Shown: piece after piece, positions 17,539 to 26,400 of the stretch | Layout: every line of letters begins with the position of its first letter | Position numbering within the stretch: the first letter of the stretch is position 1 | Assembly (NCBI RefSeq): GCF_008180155.1 | Contig: NZ_VSZS01000068.1 | Span: 496,001-560,000 of the forward strand | Origin: Neoaquamicrobium microcysteis | GTDB lineage: Bacteria > Pseudomonadota > Alphaproteobacteria > Rhizobiales > Rhizobiaceae | Length of the DNA stretch: 64,000 nucleotides | Reading direction: 5' to 3' | Translations under genes and position numbers: made by a program | The notes under the pieces: generated by a model | Told to the model about the DNA's origin: nothing | Database searches by the model: none | Seen by the model: only the letters and a program-made list of their open reading frames with translations

Positions 17539-19071
17539 ATGGATGCAAACGTCAACCCGAAGCGCAGCGCGGCATTCCGCCTGTTGACCATTGCCGTCTC
17601 CGGCATTGGCAGCTTCATCCTGTGCCTGTGGGCCATCAAGGGCGGCTTCGGAAACGAGATCGCCGGCATGCCGGCCGAGATCATCGGCGGCATGCTCTCC
17701 GCGCTATGTGCGCTGGCGGCGTCGCTGGCCGCCATGTCGTTCTTTGCAGGCATCGACGAATCCGCCAGCTATGTCTATCAGGAAACCCAGATCGACAAGC
17801 TGACCGGGCTGCATGCACGCACCGCGATGGTCGGCAAGATCGCAGAAGCGGCATCCGCGACGATCCGCACGGGCGAACCCGTTTTCCTGATCGACATCGA
17901 CATCGACCGCTTCAAGCAGATCAACGATTCCATCGGCTACAGCCAGGGCGACCAGCTGATCCGCGCCTTCGCCAAGCGGCTGAAGGAAATCATGCCGGAA
18001 GGCACCGAGATGGGCCGCATCGGCGCCGGCGAGTTTGCGGTGATGGTGCACGATACGCCCGAGATGGGCCCTGTCGACCGGCTGGTCGAAGACATGATCG
18101 ACAAGCTGATGCAGCCCTATCAGCTTCCCTCTCACCTGCAGTCGGTGAACCTGTCGGTCGGCATCGTCGCCATGCCGAAGGACGGGCTCGACCCGGTGAT
18201 CCTGCTGCGCCGCTCCAACCTCGCGCTCCAGCACGCGCGGGCCGGCGGAATCGGCAACTGGTCGGTGTTCCATCAGGAAATGGGGCTGGTCGCCGAATAC
18301 CGGCAGTGGATCGAATCCGAACTGCACATCGCCTTCAAGCGGGGCGATTTCGTCGTGCACTACCAGCCGCAGCTCGACCTGCTGAAGGGCAAGACCGTGG
18401 GCTACGAGGCGCTGGTGCGCTGGCGGCACCCGGAACGCGGCATGATCCCGCCGCAGGAGTTCGTGCCCATCGCGGAAGAGACCGGCATGATCGGCCCCAT
18501 CGGCGAATGGGTGCTGCGCAAGGCCTGCTCGGACGCGCACCTGCTGCCGGCCGACTGCTTCGTGGCCGTCAACATCTCGCCGGTCCAGTTCATGACCAAG
18601 GATTTTCTGGCACTCGTGCGCAACGTGATCGAGGCGACCGGGATCGAGCCGCATCGGCTGGAACTGGAAGTGACCGAGACGGCGATGATGCAGGATCGCG
18701 TCCGCGCCGCCTACATACTCGACGAGCTTGCCAGCATGGGCATCTCCGTCGCGGTGGACGATTTCGGCACCGGCTACTCAAACCTTTCCTATCTGATCGA
18801 CTTCTCGTTCAAGAAGCTGAAGATCGACCAGTCGTTCGTCAAAAGGCTGGAAACCGACGCCAACTCGGGCGCGGTCGTGTCAACGATCGTGGGCCTGTCG
18901 CGTGCGCTGGGCGTGCACACCATCGCCGAGGGCGTGGAGACCGAGAACCAGGCGACGCTGCTGAAGGCCGCCGGGTGCGAGGTCGTGCAGGGCTATCTCT
19001 TCGGCAAGCCGGGACCGCTGGTGGTGAACAAGGAACAGCTGGAACCGCTGCGCAGGGCCGCCCTGCACTAA
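17539..19071 (+). CDS. membrane GGDEF-EAL protein, probable c-di-GMP phosphodiesterase
   Basis: A 510-residue regulator of c-di-GMP. Two membrane helices (about 15-35 and 45-68) precede a GGDEF domain (about 85-240) and an EAL domain (about 255-505). The GGDEF signature is degenerate, RIGAGEF, so cyclase activity is unlikely and the domain may only sense GTP. The EAL domain keeps its key motifs: YEALVRW, VNISPVQF, ELEVTETAMM, DDFGTGYSNLSYL, KIDQSFV and AEGVET, consistent with an active phosphodiesterase. It stands alone between fabI and the convergent rsmC. Confidence 0.9.
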   Translation: MDANVNPKRSAAFRLLTIAVSGIGSFILCLWAIKGGFGNEIAGMPAEIIGGMLSALCALAASLAAMSFFAGIDESASYVYQETQIDKLTGLHARTAMVGKIAEAASATIRTGEPVFLIDIDIDRFKQINDSIGYSQGDQLIRAFAKRLKEIMPEGTEMGRIGAGEFAVMVHDTPEMGPVDRLVEDMIDKLMQPYQLPSHLQSVNLSVGIVAMPKDGLDPVILLRRSNLALQHARAGGIGNWSVFHQEMGLVAEYRQWIESELHIAFKRGDFVVHYQPQLDLLKGKTVGYEALVRWRHPERGMIPPQEFVPIAEETGMIGPIGEWVLRKACSDAHLLPADCFVAVNISPVQFMTKDFLALVRNVIEATGIEPHRLELEVTETAMMQDRVRAAYILDELASMGISVAVDDFGTGYSNLSYLIDFSFKKLKIDQSFVKRLETDANSGAVVSTIVGLSRALGVHTIAEGVETENQATLLKAAGCEVVQGYLFGKPGPLVVNKEQLEPLRRAALH

Positions 19072-19088
19072 CTCTTCCCAGGCTACAG

Positions 19089-20111
19089 CTACCTCACCGC
19101 CCAGAGAACCTTGAAGCGCTCGTCGCGGACGAGTTCGCCGTGGCGCGCGAAGCCTGTTTCGAGCGTGGCCTCGTAGGGCAGCGAGCGGTTGGCGACGAGG
19201 TAGAGCTTGCCGCCCGGCTTAAGCGCTGCGGACGCCGCACGGATGAAGCCCTCGCCTATGGAAGGCTCGGCGGCACGCCCCTGGTGGAAGGGCGGGTTCA
19301 TCACGACCAGATCGTAGCGGCGCTCCACCGGCTCGCCCAGCAGATCGTACCACTGCACCTTGCTCTCGACGTCGCGCACCAGCGTGTTCATGTTGGCCTT
19401 GGCCGCCACGCAAGCAGGAAAGCTCGCCTCGAACAGGTCGATGGAATTTATGCCCGGAGCACGTTCGGCAAGCTTGACCGACAGATAGCCCCAGCCGGCG
19501 CCGAAATCGGCGGCATGGCCCTTGAGTCCGGCCGGCAAATGCTCGGCGAGCAGCTTCGAGCCTTCGTCGGCATGATCCTGCGAGAAGACGCCCGGAACCG
19601 TGAGAAAGCCGCCGTCAAGAATAAGCGGGGGGTTGGCCGCTTCAAGCGCCTCGACGAAAGCGTCGGCATCGTTGGGCCGCGTCAGCCAGAAGACGACGCC
19701 ATGGTTCTTGGAGGCATGGTCGTCGCCGGGAAGCAGGCCGGCAATGCGCTTGCGCAGGCTTGCGATGCCGTCGGTCTTGCCGCCGGCCACCATGATGCGG
19801 CCGCCGGGCCGCGTGCGCTTCAGCGCCTCGCCCACCCACAACTCGTTCTGCCCCCTGTGGCGGCCCGCCAGCACCATCGCAAGATCGTAGCCCTCGCCTT
19901 CCGCCTGCGGGGCAAGCGCGTGGGTCTCACCCTCCAGCGCCCTGAAGGCCGGGCGGAAATCCTGCTGCAGCGTGAGCACGGCGGGAAAGGCTTCCGGGAG
20001 AGCAAAGCCGGGAGCTGCGTTGAGGAAGAGCACTTTCGCTTCGGCGCCGGGACCTTCGAGCATGCCTGCCTCGAAGGGATGGAAGAGCGTCTTGAGCGAT
20101 CCGTCGTTCAT
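19089..20111 (-). CDS. rsmC: 16S rRNA guanine-N2 methyltransferase RsmC-like
   Basis: S-adenosylmethionine-dependent methyltransferase that in E. coli modifies G1207 of 16S rRNA. The 340-residue protein has a substrate-recognition N-terminal half and a catalytic C-terminal half with ADFGAGWGYLSVKLAE (SAM site) and the diagnostic VMNPPFHQG. ATG 20111 is chosen because AAGGA lies six bases upstream; another ATG at 20117 directly abuts that AAGGA. It is downstream of pnp with a terminator between. Confidence 0.85.
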   Translation of the reverse strand: MNDGSLKTLFHPFEAGMLEGPGAEAKVLFLNAAPGFALPEAFPAVLTLQQDFRPAFRALEGETHALAPQAEGEGYDLAMVLAGRHRGQNELWVGEALKRTRPGGRIMVAGGKTDGIASLRKRIAGLLPGDDHASKNHGVVFWLTRPNDADAFVEALEAANPPLILDGGFLTVPGVFSQDHADEGSKLLAEHLPAGLKGHAADFGAGWGYLSVKLAERAPGINSIDLFEASFPACVAAKANMNTLVRDVESKVQWYDLLGEPVERRYDLVVMNPPFHQGRAAEPSIGEGFIRAASAALKPGGKLYLVANRSLPYEATLETGFARHGELVRDERFKVLWAVR

Positions 20112-20127
20112 GGGCATTCCTTCATGA

Positions 20128-20157
20128 GAAACGGGCGCAAGCCTTTCGGCTGCGCCC
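20128..20157 (-). terminator. pnp terminator
   Basis: Read on the minus strand: GGGCGCAGCC, GAAA loop, GGCTTGCGCCC with one bulged base, followed by GTTTCTC. It begins about 28 bases after the pnp stop and overlaps the rsmC leader. Confidence 0.7.
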
Positions 20158-20185
20158 GCCCCCTTAAATTTCAAGCGTCAGAAAA

Positions 20186-22336
20186 TCAGGCGTCAGCCTC
20201 TTCGGCGTCGGCGCTCTTCTTTTCCCTGACGAGTTCCTTGCCGGTCTCCTGATCGACGACCTTCATGGACAGGCGGACCTTGCCGCGCTCGTCGAAGCCC
20301 ATCAGCTTGACCCAGACCTTCTGGCCTTCCTTGACCACGTCGGTGGTCTTCTGGACGCGGTCGGCGGCCAGCTGGGAAATGTGGACCAGACCGTCCTTAG
20401 GACCGAAGAAGTTGACGAAGGCGCCGAAGTCGGCGGTCTTGACGACCGTGCCCTCGTAGATCTCGCCCACTTCCGGCTCGGCAACGATGGTGTGGATCCA
20501 CTTCTTCGCCGCCTCGATCTCCTTGGCGTTGGAAGAAGCGATCTTGACCGTGCCGTCGTCCTCGATGTTGATCTTGGCGCCGGTCTTTTCCACGATCTCG
20601 CGGATGACCTTGCCGCCCGAGCCGATCACGTCGCGGATCTTGTCGGTCGGGATCTGCATCACCTCGATGCGCGGAGCGAACTCGCCCAGCTCGGAGCGGC
20701 CCTCGGTGATGGCGTTGGCCATCTCGCCAAGAATGTGCTCGCGACCGCCCTTCGCCTGCTCGAGAGCGATCTTCATGATTTCCTCGGTGATGCCGGAAAT
20801 CTTGATGTCCATCTGCAGCGAGGTGATGCCGGCAGTCGTGCCCGCCACCTTGAAGTCCATGTCGCCGAGGTGATCCTCGTCGCCCAGGATGTCGGACAGG
20901 ACGGCAAAACGCTCGCCTTCCTTGATGAGGCCCATGGCGATGCCCGCAACCGGTTTCTGGAGCGGCACGCCGGCATCCATGAGAGCCAGCGAGGTGCCGC
21001 AGACGGTTGCCATCGAGGACGAGCCGTTCGACTCGGTGATCTCGGAGACGACACGCAGCGTGTAGGGGAACTGCTCTGCCGCCGGCAGCATCGGGCGGAT
21101 GGCGCGCCATGCAAGCTTGCCATGACCGATTTCGCGACGGCCGGGCGAACCCATGCGGCCGGTCTCACCCACCGAATAGGGCGGGAAGTTGTAGTGGAGG
21201 AGGAAGGTTTCCTTGTAGGTGCCGGTCAGGGCATCGATGTACTGCTCGTCCTCGCCGGTGCCGAGCGTGGCGACAACGATCGCCTGCGTCTCGCCGCGGG
21301 TGAACAGGGCCGAGCCATGGGTGCGCGGCAGGATGCCGACTTCCGACACGATGGGGCGAACGGTCGACAGGTCGCGGCCGTCGATGCGGCTCTTGGTGTC
21401 GAGGATATTCCAGCGAACGATCTTCGCCTGAAGCTCCTTGAACACGGTGCCGACCTGCTCGGGCGACCACTTGGGCGTCTCGCCTTCGGCAGGCGCGAAG
21501 TGCGCCTTGACTTTCGCCTTCACGGCGTCGACGGCAGCGTAGCGTTCGGCCTTCTGCGTGTTCTTGTAGGCTTCGCGCAGCTCACCCTCGACGAGCTTGA
21601 GCATCTCGCCCTCGAGCTCGGAATAGTCGGGCGAGGTGAAATCGCGCGGGTCCTTGGCGGCAACTTCCGCCAGCTTGATGATCGCGTCGATCACCGGCTG
21701 GAACGCCTTGTGGCCGAACATGACCGCGCCGAGCATGACTTCCTCGGAAAGCTCATGGGCTTCCGACTCGACCATCATCACCGCGTCGGAGGTGCCGGCG
21801 ATGACCAGATCGAGCTTCGACTCTGGCATCTCGTCGATGTGCGGGTTGAAGACGTACTCGCCGTTGATGTAGCCGACGCGGGCAGCGCCGATGGGGCCCA
21901 TGAAGGGCACGCCGGAAAGCGTCAGCGCAGCGCTGGTGGCGACCATGGCCAGAACGTCCGGATCGTTCTCCAGGTCATGCTGGAGAACGGTGACGACGAT
22001 CTGGGTGTCGTTCTTGTAGCCGTCGGCGAAGAGGGGACGGATCGGACGGTCGATGAGGCGGGAGACCAGCGTCTCCTTCTCGCTCGGACGGCCTTCGCGC
22101 TTGAAGTAGCCGCCGGGGATCTTGCCGGCCGCGAAGGTCTTTTCCTGGTAGTTGACGGTCAGGGGGAAGAAGTCGAGGCCGGGCTTGGGTTCCTTAGCGG
22201 AAACGACCGTGGCAAGCACAACGGTCTCGCCGTAGGTCGCCAGCACAGCGCCGTCAGCCTGACGCGCGACCTTGCCGGTTTCCAAAATGAGCGGACGGCC
22301 GCCCCACTCGATTTCCACTTTGTGGTGATTGAACAT
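20186..22336 (-). CDS. pnp: polyribonucleotide nucleotidyltransferase
   Basis: 3'-5' phosphorolytic exoribonuclease of the degradosome. The 716-residue protein has two RNase PH-like domains (the second with [14 protein letters not shown]), a KH domain with [16 protein letters not shown], and a C-terminal S1 domain with [18 protein letters not shown] 22336 ([15 protein letters not shown]) has AAGGAC six bases upstream; an open extension to 22381 is not conserved. It follows rpsO on the same strand, the classical order in which PNPase controls its own mRNA. Confidence 0.97.
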   Translation of the reverse strand: MFNHHKVEIEWGGRPLILETGKVARQADGAVLATYGETVVLATVVSAKEPKPGLDFFPLTVNYQEKTFAAGKIPGGYFKREGRPSEKETLVSRLIDRPIRPLFADGYKNDTQIVVTVLQHDLENDPDVLAMVATSAALTLSGVPFMGPIGAARVGYINGEYVFNPHIDEMPESKLDLVIAGTSDAVMMVESEAHELSEEVMLGAVMFGHKAFQPVIDAIIKLAEVAAKDPRDFTSPDYSELEGEMLKLVEGELREAYKNTQKAERYAAVDAVKAKVKAHFAPAEGETPKWSPEQVGTVFKELQAKIVRWNILDTKSRIDGRDLSTVRPIVSEVGILPRTHGSALFTRGETQAIVVATLGTGEDEQYIDALTGTYKETFLLHYNFPPYSVGETGRMGSPGRREIGHGKLAWRAIRPMLPAAEQFPYTLRVVSEITESNGSSSMATVCGTSLALMDAGVPLQKPVAGIAMGLIKEGERFAVLSDILGDEDHLGDMDFKVAGTTAGITSLQMDIKISGITEEIMKIALEQAKGGREHILGEMANAITEGRSELGEFAPRIEVMQIPTDKIRDVIGSGGKVIREIVEKTGAKINIEDDGTVKIASSNAKEIEAAKKWIHTIVAEPEVGEIYEGTVVKTADFGAFVNFFGPKDGLVHISQLAADRVQKTTDVVKEGQKVWVKLMGFDERGKVRLSMKVVDQETGKELVREKKSADAEEADA

Positions 22337-22450
22337 GTCTTGTCCTTCAATGCGGGAAAGCGCCGCGCCGCGTTGCGGCACGGGACGATCCCTGGCTTCG
22401 TTGCAGGACGAGCCACGGGCAAGACAACGGGACGCTTCTCTTCTTCATTT

Positions 22451-22499
22451 GAGCACCGCTTCGTCCGAAAACCGGCTTCCACCTTTCGGAACGATGCTC
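22451..22499. repeat. rhizobial palindromic intergenic repeat (RIME-like), copy 1
   Basis: Outer arms GAGCA/TGCTC and inner arms TCCGAAA (22464-22470) / TTTCGGA (22484-22490) around ACCGGCTTCCACC. It shares 30 of 37 aligned bases with the element at 49839-49883. The pattern matches the common rhizobial CCGAAAACCGG...CTTTTCGG palindrome family. Confidence 0.75.
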
Positions 22500-22625
22500 T
22501 GAACGGGGCGACGGTCAACCGCCGAAAGCGCCCTGCAATCCTGCCCCATGACCCTGTCCTGGGGCTGCTCCGCGATACTACCTTTGTCGATGCGGAGCCG
22601 TCGGGCCTCAGCGGCCCATATGATC

Positions 22626-22656
22626 GGCCGGCGAGGCTTTGCAGCGCCCGCCGGCC
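22626..22656 (-). promoter_or_regulatory. hairpin after rpsO
   Basis: GGCCGGCG / CGCCGGCC, 8-bp perfect arms with a 15-base loop, 8 bases past the rpsO stop on the minus strand. No U-run follows, so it is more like an mRNA processing or stability hairpin than a terminator. Confidence 0.45.
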
Positions 22657-22664
22657 AAACTGTC

Positions 22665-22934
22665 TTAACGGCGCAAGCCGAGCTTCTCGATCAGCGTCTG
22701 GTAGCGGCCTTCGTCCTTGCGCTTGAGGTAATCAAGCAGACTGCGGCGCTGGGAGACGAGGGCAAGCAGACCACGACGGGAATGATTGTCCTTCTTGTGA
22801 TCCTTGAAGTGTTCGGTCAGGTTCTTGATGCGCTCCGAAAGGATCGCGACCTGGACTTCCGGAGAACCGGTGTCGCCCTTCTGGGTCGCGAATTCGCCCA
22901 TCAGTTCCTGCTTACGCTCTGCGGTAATCGACAT
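22665..22934 (-). CDS. rpsO: 30S ribosomal protein S15
   Basis: Primary 16S rRNA-binding protein of the small subunit. The 89-residue protein has the conserved core [29 protein letters not shown] and [15 protein letters not shown] 22934 (MSITAERKQ) is the standard start; an open extension to 23009 is not conserved. It is the first gene of the rpsO-pnp unit. Confidence 0.97.
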   Translation of the reverse strand: MSITAERKQELMGEFATQKGDTGSPEVQVAILSERIKNLTEHFKDHKKDNHSRRGLLALVSQRRSLLDYLKRKDEGRYQTLIEKLGLRR

Positions 22935-23093
22935 CGCGCTTTTCCTTTTATGTTTGAGGAAACGGGTCGCCCACGGCCAGGATGTCGTCCAGCGGGGGCC
23001 GGTGAACATGCGCTCAAGAGCGAATGTTGCGCGGCATATAGTGTAAAAGCGGCGCGATTGCCAGCAAAATCGCAGGATTGCGCCGGCGCCGGC

Positions 23094-24827
23094 TCAGGAC
23101 GCGTGTTCGGGTTCCGCGCTCTCGACCATTTCAGGCTCCAGCTTGGCCACCGGCATGGTGAAGCGGCATTCCAGCCCGTCGCGATGGAAGATGCGCTCGA
23201 TCTCGGCGTCCAGCGTGCCGCCCAGCATGCGCTCGATGACTTCGGTGCCGAAGCCGGTGGTGACGGCACGCCGGCGCAGGCGCGGGACGACCTCCCGCCA
23301 GACGAGTTCCAGATTGTCGCCAGCACGCGTCCACGTGACCTTGAGCCTGCCGGAGGTCGAGGCGAACGCGCCGTATTTGGCCGCGTTGGTCGCCAGCTCG
23401 TGAAGCGCCAGACCGATGGTCTGGGCTGCCTGATTGGAGAGGCGGAACGGCTCGCCATCGATCTCCAGTCGGCTCGCGTCGCTGGGGCGGAACGGTCCTA
23501 TCTGCACGCTGAGCAATTCGCGCAGCTCGACGCCCGCCACGCCGCCAGCGATCAGCAGGTCGGTGGAGCGGGCAAGTCCGTGCACGCGCTTCTGGAACGC
23601 ATCCTGAAAGGCGGCGAATGTGCGGGCGTGGCGCGCGGTCTGCTTGGCGATGGACGACACGACCGTAAGCTGGTTCTTGGAGCGATGGGCGACTTCGCGC
23701 ATCAGGAAGCGGATTTCGTTCTCGGCCGCCTGCCGGTCGCTGGAAGCCTGCGCCAGTGCATGCGAGACGGTTGCGATTTCCACGACCGGATACTCGATCG
23801 CGTCCACCTTCTCGCCGGCGCCCAGACGCTGGGCATCGCGTGCCAGCCTGCGGATGGGCCGGGCGATCTGGCGCCCGAGCACCCACGCCAAGAGGCCTCC
23901 CAAGGCAATGATGGCCAGCCCGCCAAGCGCCAGCACCCGAAGCGACCGCACCATCGGACCCTGCACCACGGCGGTAGGCGCCCAGACGATGGTCTCCCAG
24001 CCGCTGGTGGGGGAAGAAGCGCGTATCGTGTCGTAGTCGCGGCCATCGAACCGAACCGTCCTGCGCACTGCGGTTTCCGTGGGCTGGACCGCTTCCGAGA
24101 GGAAGAACGGCTTGCCGATGTCGGAGGACATGTAGGACGAGGCCAGAACCGCGCCCGCACGATCCACAAGCACCGCGTTCCAGCCGCCGCGCAGGTTCTG
24201 GCTGGCCAGCGAACCCGACAGCCGCTCCGCATCCTGTGTCAGGATGAGCAGCCGCACTCGGCTTTCGTCGTCGGGCAGCGGCAGCAAGACGTTGAACACC
24301 CACCTTTGCGCCGTCTGCCCGAGGAACCCGTCCGAAATTGCCGGCTCACCGGTGGCCAGCGCACGTTCGGCGGTCTCGATATCCGAGATCGGCTGAAGCG
24401 GCGTTCCAAACGGGACGCGCGTGTTCATCAACTGGTTCATGTCGCCATCGACGGCGATGAGATAGGCGTCCGTGCCCTCCAGCGCCTTGTTGGCCCTCAT
24501 GTAGAAGTCGCGCAGGTCGCCCTGCCCCAGCGACCGCGAGGTCGCCAGAACGCGCAGTGTCGTGAGCATACCGGTCAATTGCCGGTCAACCGTCTCGGTA
24601 ATCGACCCGGCGGTTGCTTCGGCAAGCGTGGTCACCATGGCCTGCTGGGCCTGGTTGTTGCGCTGCAGGAGAACGACGGCGAAGACGAGGGCGGGAATGA
24701 TAATCGCCGCCATCAAAAGGGACAGCATCGCACTGATGGAAACATGCCCATAGCGACGGGAGGCGCTGGCCGGGGCGCGCTGCGCGGTGGGCTGCCCGTC
24801 GGGGCTCTGTCCTGTGGTCGCGCTCAT
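23094..24827 (-). CDS. membrane sensor histidine kinase, HWE/HisKA_2 family
   Basis: A 577-residue receptor kinase. One membrane helix (about 30-52), a periplasmic sensing domain of about 240 residues, a second helix (about 295-318), a HAMP domain (RQIARPIRRLARD), a HisKA_2 dimerisation region with the phosphoacceptor histidine in REVAHRSKNQLTVV, and an HWE-type ATPase domain (HELATNAAKYGAF, later WRE). This kinase family is characteristic of alphaproteobacteria and often feeds the general stress response or single-domain response regulators. No response regulator gene is nearby, so its partner is encoded elsewhere. It lies 67 bp downstream of truB on the same strand. Confidence 0.88.
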   Translation of the reverse strand: MSATTGQSPDGQPTAQRAPASASRRYGHVSISAMLSLLMAAIIIPALVFAVVLLQRNNQAQQAMVTTLAEATAGSITETVDRQLTGMLTTLRVLATSRSLGQGDLRDFYMRANKALEGTDAYLIAVDGDMNQLMNTRVPFGTPLQPISDIETAERALATGEPAISDGFLGQTAQRWVFNVLLPLPDDESRVRLLILTQDAERLSGSLASQNLRGGWNAVLVDRAGAVLASSYMSSDIGKPFFLSEAVQPTETAVRRTVRFDGRDYDTIRASSPTSGWETIVWAPTAVVQGPMVRSLRVLALGGLAIIALGGLLAWVLGRQIARPIRRLARDAQRLGAGEKVDAIEYPVVEIATVSHALAQASSDRQAAENEIRFLMREVAHRSKNQLTVVSSIAKQTARHARTFAAFQDAFQKRVHGLARSTDLLIAGGVAGVELRELLSVQIGPFRPSDASRLEIDGEPFRLSNQAAQTIGLALHELATNAAKYGAFASTSGRLKVTWTRAGDNLELVWREVVPRLRRRAVTTGFGTEVIERMLGGTLDAEIERIFHRDGLECRFTMPVAKLEPEMVESAEPEHAS

Positions 24828-24894
24828 CTCATGGCTCGTCGATGCACGTCATGTGGAAACAATGCCCGCACATGCCGTGCGCCGCCAGAAAAAA

Positions 24895-25881
24895 TCAAGC
24901 CGTGAAGACCCGTTTCGGCTTGAACATGCCCGCCTCGATGGCTCCGATGGCGACGAGCCGGCCGCGCGCGAAGGCGCAGGCCTCGTCGGATTGCGCCGGC
25001 GCATCGCGTCCGCGCACGATCACCGCATTGCCCAGGCGCAGGCGGGCCGCCGCATCGTCGTTGACGACAACCTGCGGCAGGCAATCAAGCGCGGCTCCCG
25101 TGTCGATGAGAAGCGCGTCCATCACCTTCCACTGGTCGGGACCAGGGCGCGGCTTGCGGGGCTCCTCGCCCTCGGCGGCGGGTTCGGCTTCCTGCGGCAC
25201 GGAGGCCATCGCCTCCTCGATTTCCGCCAGGGTGACCAGATCGTCCGTGGTGAAGGGATCGACCTCGGTGCGGCGCAACTCGGAGATGTGCCCGAAGCAG
25301 CCGAGGTCGCGGCCCATGTCGCGCGCCAGCGAGCGCACATAGGTGCCCTTGCCGCACTCGATCTCGAACACGGTGGCCTCGTCGCCGCGCATCTCGATCA
25401 GGTCGAAGCGTCCGATCTCGACCTCGCGGGCGGGGATTTCGATCGTCTCTCCCCCTCGCGCCAGATCGTAAGCGCGCTCGCCGGCGATCTTGATGGCGGA
25501 GAACTGCGGCGGGGTCTGCATGATGACGCCGGTATATTTCGGCATGGTCGCGCGGATTTCCGCCTCGGTAGGCCGCGTGTCGGAACGCTTCGTGACCTCG
25601 CCTTCGAGATCGTCGGTCGAACGCTCCTCGCCCCACGTCACGGTAAAGCGATACACCTTCGCGCCGTCCTGCACGTAGGGCACGGTCTTGGTCGCCTCGC
25701 CCAGCGCGATCGGCAGCATGCCGGAGGCGAGCGGGTCGAGCGTGCCGGCATGGCCGGCCTTGTCGGCGCCGAAAAGCCATTTGATCTTGGACACGGCCTC
25801 GGTGGAGCCCATGCCAAGCGGCTTGTCGAGGATCATCCAGCCGGAAACCGGCCGGCCCTTCTTCTTGCGATGGCGGGCCAT
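24895..25881 (-). CDS. truB: tRNA pseudouridine-55 synthase
   Basis: Makes the universal pseudouridine 55 in the T-loop of tRNAs. The 328-residue protein has the catalytic aspartate in [13 protein letters not shown], the YxF-like [19 protein letters not shown] segment and [13 protein letters not shown]. An acidic/proline-rich insertion ([17 protein letters not shown]) sits between the catalytic and C-terminal parts. Two bases separate it from rbfA, so it is the last gene of the rimP-nusA-infB operon. Confidence 0.95.
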   Translation of the reverse strand: MARHRKKKGRPVSGWMILDKPLGMGSTEAVSKIKWLFGADKAGHAGTLDPLASGMLPIALGEATKTVPYVQDGAKVYRFTVTWGEERSTDDLEGEVTKRSDTRPTEAEIRATMPKYTGVIMQTPPQFSAIKIAGERAYDLARGGETIEIPAREVEIGRFDLIEMRGDEATVFEIECGKGTYVRSLARDMGRDLGCFGHISELRRTEVDPFTTDDLVTLAEIEEAMASVPQEAEPAAEGEEPRKPRPGPDQWKVMDALLIDTGAALDCLPQVVVNDDAAARLRLGNAVIVRGRDAPAQSDEACAFARGRLVAIGAIEAGMFKPKRVFTA

Positions 25882-25883
25882 CC

Positions 25884-26291
25884 TTATTCCTTTTCGTCGC
25901 CGTCGGTGTCGAGATCGCGCGCTACTTCGGGCGAGCGCAGCAGATCGTCGATCCGGGCCATGTTGTCGTAGCTGGTGTCGAGCCGGAAACGGAACTCCGG
26001 CATGTATTTCATCTGTCTCAGCGCACCCGAAACCCGGCCGCGGATGAATTTCGCATTTCTTGCCAATGCCTTGATGATGGCTTGGTCGTCGGCAGCGCCG
26101 AGCGGCGTGACGAAAGCCGTGGCGATCTTCAGGTCGGGCGACATGCGCACCTCCGAGATGGAGATCACCGTCGTCTCCAGAAGATCGTCGCGCACCTCGC
26201 CGCGCTGGAGCACGTCGGACAACGCATGGCGCACCTGCTCGCCGACGCGGAGTTGGCGCTGGGATGGTCCTGAACTGTCGAAGCGGGACAT
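25884..26291 (-). CDS. rbfA: 30S ribosome-binding factor A
   Basis: Small KH-like protein that matures the 30S subunit by binding the 16S rRNA 5' region. The 135-residue protein has [19 protein letters not shown], the [21 protein letters not shown] strand-helix core and [19 protein letters not shown] 26291 ([10 protein letters not shown]) follows GAGGA at 10 bases. It lies between infB (109 bp upstream) and truB. Confidence 0.94.
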   Translation of the reverse strand: MSRFDSSGPSQRQLRVGEQVRHALSDVLQRGEVRDDLLETTVISISEVRMSPDLKIATAFVTPLGAADDQAIIKALARNAKFIRGRVSGALRQMKYMPEFRFRLDTSYDNMARIDDLLRSPEVARDLDTDGDEKE

Positions 26292-26400
26292 GGTCTTGGT
26301 ATCCTCGGTCGTGGCGTCCGGGCTTGAACCGGTCATCCCTTCCACGCCTGCGGGGCGGCGGGTCGCCCCGCCGCCTTGCAATGCGTATCGTGCGGCAGCG

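Larger units (their letters stand above)
22337..22664. other. rpsO-pnp intergenic region
   Basis: These 328 bases carry no gene. They hold a GC hairpin just after rpsO (22626-22656) and a rhizobial palindromic intergenic repeat (22451-22499). Because pnp lies downstream on the same strand, both would be folded in any rpsO-pnp mRNA. Confidence 0.7.

Noticed and set aside
23007..23093. An rpsO promoter with TATATG and TGGCAA
   Set aside because: The -35 matches the consensus at only three of six positions, so it is not reported.
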